From the NCBI GenBank assembly GCA_963681505.1, contig OY811971.1, forward strand, positions 24,928,493 to 24,992,492: a stretch of DNA of 64,000 nucleotides, in the 5' to 3' direction. This DNA comes from Eunapius fragilis. Lineage: Eukaryota; Porifera; Demospongiae; Spongillida; Spongillidae. Below are positions 58,269 through 64,000 of this stretch, in pieces. How positions within the stretch are numbered: position 1 is the stretch's first letter; each line of letters opens with the position of its first letter. Under the pieces are notes generated by a model. The model saw only the letters and a list, made by a program, of their open reading frames with translations, made no database searches and was not told where the DNA came from. The position numbers and the translations under genes are program-made.

Positions 58269-58853
58269 ATGGCAAGAGAAATCTTCGTTATCTTTGTTAT
58301 CGCCTTCTTCGTCGCTGCAAGCAGCGCTGCATCACTGCGTGTCAACAACACTGTCAAGGACTGTTGCCTGGATGGAGACTGTTGCCATGGCGTGGAGTAC
58401 TGCTGTGATGAATGCGATGGTACTTGCAGATGTTCTGTGAATGGCAAATGTTACCTGGACGTCGCGATGGAGAAGCAAAAACCTGTCAAGGATTGTTGCC
58501 TGGATGGAGACTGTTGCCATGGCGTGGAGTACTGCTGTGATGAATGCGATGGTAGTTGCAGATGTTCTGTGAATGGCAAATGTTACCTGGACGTCGCGAT
58601 GGAGAAGCAAAAACCTGTCAAGGATTGTTGCCTGGATGGAGACTGTTGCCATGGCGTGGAGTACTGCTGTGATGAATGCGATGGTACTTGCAGATGTTCT
58701 GTGAATGGCAAATGTTACCTGGACGTCGCGATGGAGAAGCAAAAACCTGTCAAGGATTGTTGCCTGGATGGAGACTGTTGCCATGGGGTGGAGTACTGCT
58801 GTGATGAATGCGATGGTACTTGCAGATGTTCTGTGAATGGCAAATGCTATTAA
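58269..58853 (+). CDS. Secreted Cys-rich repeat protein, copy 2 (4 repeats)
   Basis: A single-exon ORF of 194 residues. The signal peptide MAREIFVIFVIAFFVAASSA precedes a short linker (ASLRVNNT) and four 44-residue repeats separated by YLDVAMEKQKPVKD-type linkers. Each repeat has 10 cysteines including three adjacent pairs. The repeats differ by one or two bases, so homogenisation is recent. The last repeat ends the protein at GKCY. The Cys density suggests a disulfide-locked extracellular peptide; granulin-, knottin- or antimicrobial-type roles are possible but no family is certain. If linkers are cleaved, the precursor could release four identical peptides (inference). Confidence 0.85.
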   Translation: MAREIFVIFVIAFFVAASSAASLRVNNTVKDCCLDGDCCHGVEYCCDECDGTCRCSVNGKCYLDVAMEKQKPVKDCCLDGDCCHGVEYCCDECDGSCRCSVNGKCYLDVAMEKQKPVKDCCLDGDCCHGVEYCCDECDGTCRCSVNGKCYLDVAMEKQKPVKDCCLDGDCCHGVEYCCDECDGTCRCSVNGKCY

Positions 58854-59916
58854 CATGCAACCTTAATTAATTGTACGCATGGAGTGGTCTGTCTTGCATA
58901 TATGTAGGGACTTTTAGACCAGGTAGTTCTGTTATAGGCATGTGTGAGATTGAGTCCCATTAATAATTAAACTTGTAACAATTTTTTTTGTTCATTGTAT
59001 ATAACATAATTGCATAATCACGCATGCTGCAAACTAATTAGCGTTGCTTGCACACCGTCCTCGGAGGAATGGTGTTAGTTGCTTATCAAGGTCATATTAA
59101 TCCTTAAATAAACGTACACCTCCAACTTTTAACACAATCAGAACTTTAAAATACAGTGCGCGTACATGCCACCTTGCGAGGGAGGGAGGCAACACCTCAT
59201 CCCATCACCTGATTTCACAAAAGCACCGTTGCGTGTCGTAAACAACCACTTCATAGGCGATGAATATGTATGTTAACTGTTAATGACTTTCATTGCACAA
59301 TAGGCGATATCATATAGAGGCAATAGTGCTGTGGACGGTACATTCTAAATCATGCGTCCTGAATTATCGATTCTCTTAGCAACCAATGCAACTCAGCAAC
59401 CAAGACATATTGCGATGCTGTAAACCGTCTTCTTCATTTATAGGGGCACATCTATAACCTGAGCCTGCATGTCACCACCTGTGTGTCTGAAGTTCAGTGC
59501 AATTATGTACACGTGCCTCGATTGCTACGTTTCCCAGCGGAACGCAGACACGTATACCATTCTAGACCTTGTCAGCAAAGAAAAGGGGTTCTTCACCACC
59601 TGGCTAACACAATGGCCCTTCTGGTTAGTTTTTCAAGTTTTCCAATTTTTCGATTTTCCGTGAACTTCGAAGAGTTTGTATCAAATATCACCACAGAAAA
59701 AAATTATGGGTCAGAATCTTGAAGTTTAAAAAAAAAGGGAACTGTGCACCACTAACAAATACTATTCATGCAATGCAGTCCGATCACAGAATGTTGTGTC
59801 TAGTAAGAATTCATTTAGCTTGCTCATGTAAATCTGGAATAACAACTGTTGATCAAATTATACTTGTAGTAACACGTGACACCGACTTAATTAGTTGAAG
59901 CAATTAACTGAGACCG

Positions 59917-61029
59917 ATGGCAAGAGAAATCTTCGTTATCTTTGTTATCGCCTTCTTCGTCGCTGCAAGCAGCGCTGCATCACTGCGTGTCAACAACACT
60001 GTCAAGGACTGTTGCCTGGATGGAGACTGTTGCCACGGCGTGGAGTACTGCTGTGATGAATGCGATGGTACTTGCAGATGTTCTGTGAATGGCAAATGTT
60101 ACCTGGACGTCGCGATGGAGAAGCAAAAACCTGTCAAGGACTGTTGCCTGGATGGAGACTGTTGCCACGGCGTGGAGTACTGCTGTGATGAATGCGATGG
60201 TACTTGCAGATGTTCTGTGAATGGCAAATGTTACCTGGACGTCGCGATGGAGAAGCAAAAACCTGTCAAGGATTGTTGCCTGGATGGAGACTGTTGCCAT
60301 GGCGTGGAGTACTGCTGTGATGAATGCGATGGTACTTGCAGATGTTCTGTGAATGGCAAATGTTACCTGGACGTCGCGATGGAGAAGCAAAAACCTGTCA
60401 AGGACTGTTGCCTGGATGGAGACTGTTGCCACGGCGTGGAGTACTGCTGTGATGAATGCGATGGTACTTGCAGATGTTCTGTGAATGGCAAATGTTACCT
60501 GGACGTCGCGATGGAGAAGCAAAAACCTGTCAAGGATTGTTGCCTGGATGGAGACTGTTGCCATGGCGTGGAGTACTGCTGTGATGAATGCGATGGTACT
60601 TGCAGATGTTCTGTGAATGGCAAATGTTACCTGGACGTCGCGATGGAGAAGCAAAAACCTGTCAAGGATTGTTGCCTGGATGGAGACTGTTGCCATGGCG
60701 TGGAGTACTGCTGTGATGAATGCGATGGTACTTGCAGATGTTCTGTGAATGGCAAATGTTACCTGGACGTCGCGATGGAGAAGCAAAAACCTGTCAAGGA
60801 TTGTTGCCTGGATGGAGACTGTTGCCATGGGGTGGAGTACTGCTGTGATGAATGCGATGGTACTTGCAGATGTTCTGTGAATGGCAAATGTTACCTGGAC
60901 GTCGCGATGGAGAAGCAAAAACCTGTCAAGGATTGTTGCCTGGATGGAGACTGTTGCCATGGGGTGGAGTACTGCTGTGATGAATGCGATGGTACTTGCA
61001 GATGTTCTGTGAATGGCAAATGCTATTAA
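59917..61029 (+). CDS. Secreted Cys-rich repeat protein, copy 3 (8 repeats)
   Basis: A single-exon ORF of 370 residues with the same leader as copy 2 and eight 44-residue (132-bp) repeats, almost identical at the DNA level. CAC/CAT and GGG/GGC variants at the CCHGVE codons alternate between units, tracing unit duplication. The same flanks and 3' end (TATTAACATGCAACCTTAAT) as copy 2 show gene 3 arose by tandem duplication followed by repeat expansion. Expected to be secreted; function unknown. Confidence 0.87.
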   Translation: MAREIFVIFVIAFFVAASSAASLRVNNTVKDCCLDGDCCHGVEYCCDECDGTCRCSVNGKCYLDVAMEKQKPVKDCCLDGDCCHGVEYCCDECDGTCRCSVNGKCYLDVAMEKQKPVKDCCLDGDCCHGVEYCCDECDGTCRCSVNGKCYLDVAMEKQKPVKDCCLDGDCCHGVEYCCDECDGTCRCSVNGKCYLDVAMEKQKPVKDCCLDGDCCHGVEYCCDECDGTCRCSVNGKCYLDVAMEKQKPVKDCCLDGDCCHGVEYCCDECDGTCRCSVNGKCYLDVAMEKQKPVKDCCLDGDCCHGVEYCCDECDGTCRCSVNGKCYLDVAMEKQKPVKDCCLDGDCCHGVEYCCDECDGTCRCSVNGKCY

Positions 61030-61499
61030 CATGCAACCTTAATTAATTGTACGCATGGAGTGGTCTGTCTTGCATATATGTAGGGACTTTTAGACCAGGT
61101 AGTTCTGTTATAGGCATGTGTGAGATTGAGTCCCATTAATAATTAAACTTGTAATAATTTTTTTTGTCATTGTATATAACATAATTGCATAATCACGCAT
61201 GCTGCAAACTAAGCGTTGCTTGCACACCGTCCTCGCGGAGGAATGGTGTTAGTTGCTTATCAAGGTCATATTAATCCTTAAATAAACGTACACCTCCAAC
61301 TTTTAATACAATTAGAACTTTAAAATACAGTGCGCGTACATGCCACCTTGCGAGGGAGGGAGGCAACACCTCATCCCATCACCTGATTTCACAAAAGCAC
61401 CGTTGCGTGTCGTAAACAACCACTTCATAGGCGATGAATATGTATGTTAACTGTTAATGACTTTCATTGCACAATAGGCGATATCATATATGTCCTGAA

Positions 61500-62575
61500 T
61501 TATCACACAATACTGGAAGCATGCTATTAGCTCGCTATACGGTGGGTGTTTTTGGAGTGGGGGAGATAAACCGTGCTCTACTAAAGTTTCCGCACTTATA
61601 AGGTCCACTGAAAATTTTATAATATGACCGCGGTAGATTTTCCAGTTAGTTTTTATTTAGAGTTCGTGGTGCCGCGTTTTCTAACGGAATATTTTTGTCA
61701 TTTGAATATTGGTTATTATCGCTGTTCTGTCGCCATTTTATTATTCAAGTCTGCTGTGACTCGCATACGTTTCTGCCTCTGACAGTCCCTCACGCCATCG
61801 CAACAGGTTTCAGTGTCCACCCAAGCTACTTTGGGCTTGGTGAGGGGCTAAAGGGGCCTTAGGAGGGTATGGTGAGAGCTGTAACCTTCAGAAGCTGTTA
61901 CAAGTTACACAATAACATACACTACCAAAGTCATGGCCTTGGATGTGGACCTGCCGGCAATTCAAGCGTCCATATCTTCATCATGAGTTTGCACAGTAAT
62001 AAGATGACAAGTGGATACTTCTGGTGTTGAATGTGAAAATGGTGGTCTGCTCCCCCCACCCCCCAAAAAGTGTATAATTGAGATTGCATGTGGTTATCTA
62101 GCAATGCCTACTGTATATAACAGGAAACAGGAAACAGAATTATTATACTGGCATGCATGTTCATATAGTGTTCAGTAAAAAAATACACATGACTGGTATA
62201 AATGAGTGCGCTGGCATTTTGATAGATAGTATAGTGTACATAGACAGAATGGTTATGCTGGCATGTCTATGCTTGGAATAAATAGGGAGAGTTCTTTTAC
62301 AGGCATGCCTAAGAGTGGTATGAAGAGTTAGAGAGATCATGCTACATGGCATGTCTGTGATAGGAATAACATAGGCAGCAAACCTGACCTGGTGAGTGGT
62401 ATAAATAGGAAGAGTGCTTATAAAGGCATGCCTAAGAATGGGCAGAATGGTTTGTGTACGATTGCACGGAATAAATAGAAAAGGATGCTTATACTAGATT
62501 GCCTATAAAGCTAGTGTTACATTGATCAAGTATGCATGTGCTGTGCAACATACATTTCTATTGGCTGCATGCATG
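61500..62575. other. Intergenic DNA with short degenerate repeats
   Basis: From 62140 to 62520, loosely repeated units of about 60 bp share GGCATGYCTA and GGAATAAATAG words. No coding exon was recognised. Confidence 0.45.
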
Positions 62576-62581
62576 TTGTAT

Positions 62582-62878
62582 ACAAGTAAATAAAAACATT
62601 CTGAGAAAGTTGGTGGGATATAGGTTTTGCAGGCAAATGGTAACATACTAGTGTAAAAAGCAAGGAAACAAGTTTTATCAGAAGGGAAAATGTAATAGTC
62701 CTATATTTAGCACAGAAACAGCGTATGCCTTAGTCGAAGTGTGCTAGAATATAGGACTATTACATTTTCCCTTCTGATAAAACTTGTTTCCTTGCCTTTT
62801 ACACCAGTATACTATTTGCCTGCAAAACCTATATCCCACCAACTTTCTCAGAGAGAATGCATGTTTTTATTTACTTGT
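62582..62878. mobile_element. Fully palindromic MITE, best-preserved copy
   Basis: The left arm starts ACAAGTAAATAAAAACATTC and the right arm ends with its inverse at 62878. The arms of about 125 bp are nearly perfect (GTTGGTGGGATATAGGTTTT, TTATCAGAAGGGAAAATGTA). The spacer is about 40 bp. No ORF. Confidence 0.88.
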
Positions 62879-63042
62879 TTCCTTAATTTTTTAACTTTTA
62901 CTTAATTAGACTTGATAAGACCGTATACAGGCTTTTAGGCTTCTGTGTATCAAAGCCTAAAATCGACTATGGCGAGTCCTCCAGCAAATTCAAAAGCTAT
63001 TGGTGCAATTTTCATTGCTTAAAAGTGTTCCTGTCCCGAGTT

Positions 63043-63594
63043 ATGAGTTCCCAAGAAGCAGAAGACAAGCTAAAGACCACTGTATGGAGTGAACTTGACA
63101 AGACATTGAAAGACAATCTCATAAGTTCTGTCGAAGCCAGTTTAACCTTCAACAAGTTGCTGATTCCTTCAAAGTCAAAAATTATGAAACGAATTAAGGT
63201 AGGTGGTATACATCGCACGTATAATTAACATTGTTACAAAAGGCAGATCCAGCCAAGCGACAGCCAACGACGCCAATGTCTGAAGAAGAGTCGGCAAATT
63301 TATAGAATATATTACTCCTGTAGTCATGCTCAATGTTTCTATTAGGTTACTCGTGACAAGGCAGATCGAGATGCAATTAAATGTGGACTGATTGAAGCAG
63401 GAGACATAGAGGGCATTGCAAAACTTTGGGCTTCGATCAAAGGTGTTGACATAGATGCAGAGAACAGAGAGAATGCAGAAGTACCAGGAGAGTCTGATCA
63501 TGGTGATGAGCGCATCACATTGACGAAGAAGCATCTTGCAAGATTTCCTGCAGTGGTTGACATGGGAAATGCCCCAGAATTGGACATCGATTAG
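63043..63594 (+). CDS. Two-exon gene of unknown function (134 residues)
   Basis: Exons 63043-63198 and 63346-63594 join in phase 0 across a 147-bp intron (AAG/GTAGGT ... ATTAG/GTT). The protein starts MSSQEAEDKLKTTVWSELDK, is predominantly charged and helical in exon 1, then has VTRDKADRDAIKCGLIEAGD, an acidic loop and a short C-terminus ending LDID. I do not recognise the family. No signal peptide or membrane segment. The start is the first ATG in frame after an upstream stop region. Confidence 0.5.
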
Positions 63595-63599
63595 AACTT

Positions 63600-64000
63600 A
63601 TCATTGGAAGAAAGACAAACATTTGCACAATTTTATAAATCGATTCTGTAATGATTCACAAAATCTGGTGTGTGATTTCGAAAGGATTTTGTGACCAAAA
63701 AAATCACTTTTAAATCTCATATGGATTTACGAATGATTTCCAAAGGATTTTTAAATGATTTAATTAGCTGGTAGATCAGGCGCTGATTTTCACCTGAAAA
63801 AAATCACCTGAAAATCCTAATATGATTTCACGCATTTTTTTCCTGCGATCTTCTTTGTGTGATTTGAATGCGAGGCTTTGTTTGTGGAACAAAAAGACCC
63901 GCTGCATGCATGTTTGCATCTATAGCAACATTCATAGCGTCTTTACTAGCGCAAACTTTTATTGTTGGCGCTATTTGATCTTGATTTCAAAGAATGCACG
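63600..64000. other. Downstream region with repeated GATTT words
   Basis: From 63640 to 63840 the words AAAGGATTTT, ATGATTT and AAAATCAC recur irregularly on both strands. No further exon recognised before the window ends. Confidence 0.4.

Larger units (their letters stand above)
57324..61490. repeat. Tandem segmental duplication carrying the Cys-rich genes
   Basis: The block that starts AACTTGTAA(C/T)AATTTTTTTT and TGTATATAACATAATTGCAT begins near 57330, 58972 and 61147. Gene 2 lies in the first unit, gene 3 in the second; the third unit breaks off near 61490. Units share long 5' flanks (CTTGCGAGGGAGGGAGGCAA; CGGAACGCAGACACGTATAC-like) with small indels. Confidence 0.85.

Noticed and set aside
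58332..61032. Minus-strand 174- and 350-residue frames opposite the Cys-rich genes
   Set aside because: Shadow frames: the 132-bp unit is a multiple of three. The plus strand has the signal peptide, cysteine pattern and stop.

Overview
This is eukaryotic nuclear DNA from an early-branching animal, most likely a demosponge (inference). Coding exons are separated by very short introns (45-50 bp in three genes), ordinary metazoan housekeeping genes are recognisable (SCOC, PSMD6/Rpn7, an SNX5/6-like sorting nexin), and there is a Roc/COR-type multidomain gene. The DNA between is dense in foldback elements, minisatellites and eukaryotic transposons. No rRNA, tRNA, CRISPR or bacterial operon structure was seen.

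Layout. (1) 1-7574, minus strand: one gene whose exons I join by splice phase into a kelch - Roc GTPase - COR-like protein; it runs off the left edge, and its 4-kb intron holds foldback elements. (2) 7.6-10.2 kb: a 33-bp minisatellite, a foldback element, a long TG tract and G/C homopolymers. (3) 10.2-27.5 kb: a segmentally duplicated block. Copy A has an intact SCOC gene, but its PSMD6 is reduced to 3' exon relics followed by a 3.75-kb minisatellite. Copy B is a PSMD6 lacking exon 1. Copy C is the complete PSMD6 next to a SCOC exon relic. Between A and B sits a 3.6-kb two-gene DNA transposon (SWIM-YqaJ-PHD protein plus a THAP-DDE transposase with an internal deletion), itself nested in a smaller element. 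(4) 27.6-41.9 kb: a sorting nexin divergent from PSMD6 copy C with only 66 bp between start codons; its 12-kb intron holds a 36-bp minisatellite, a broken tyrosine recombinase, a duplicated SET-like ORF and a Penelope-like relic. (5) 42-46 kb: a TIR/TSD-bounded foldback element and a Helitron-type ORF relic running into a second 23-bp minisatellite. (6) 46.3-50.3 kb: a CRE-rich segment, then a gene for a helical-bundle - FN3 - glycine-rich hydrophobic protein, interrupted by a 2.48-kb transposon with matching TIRs and target duplication, and also frameshifted. (7) 54-61.5 kb: three tandem paralogues of a secreted, cysteine-rich 44-residue-repeat protein (3, 4 and 8 repeats), the first followed by a second copy of the same transposon family. 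(8) 63.0-63.6 kb: a small two-exon gene of unknown function.

The strongest candidates for something undescribed are the TAGGTA-ended transposon family (two copies with precise target duplications), the gene one of them disrupts, the cysteine-rich repeat cluster, and the kelch-Roc fusion. Coordinates of splice sites were read by eye and family names rest on motif recognition, not on searches.
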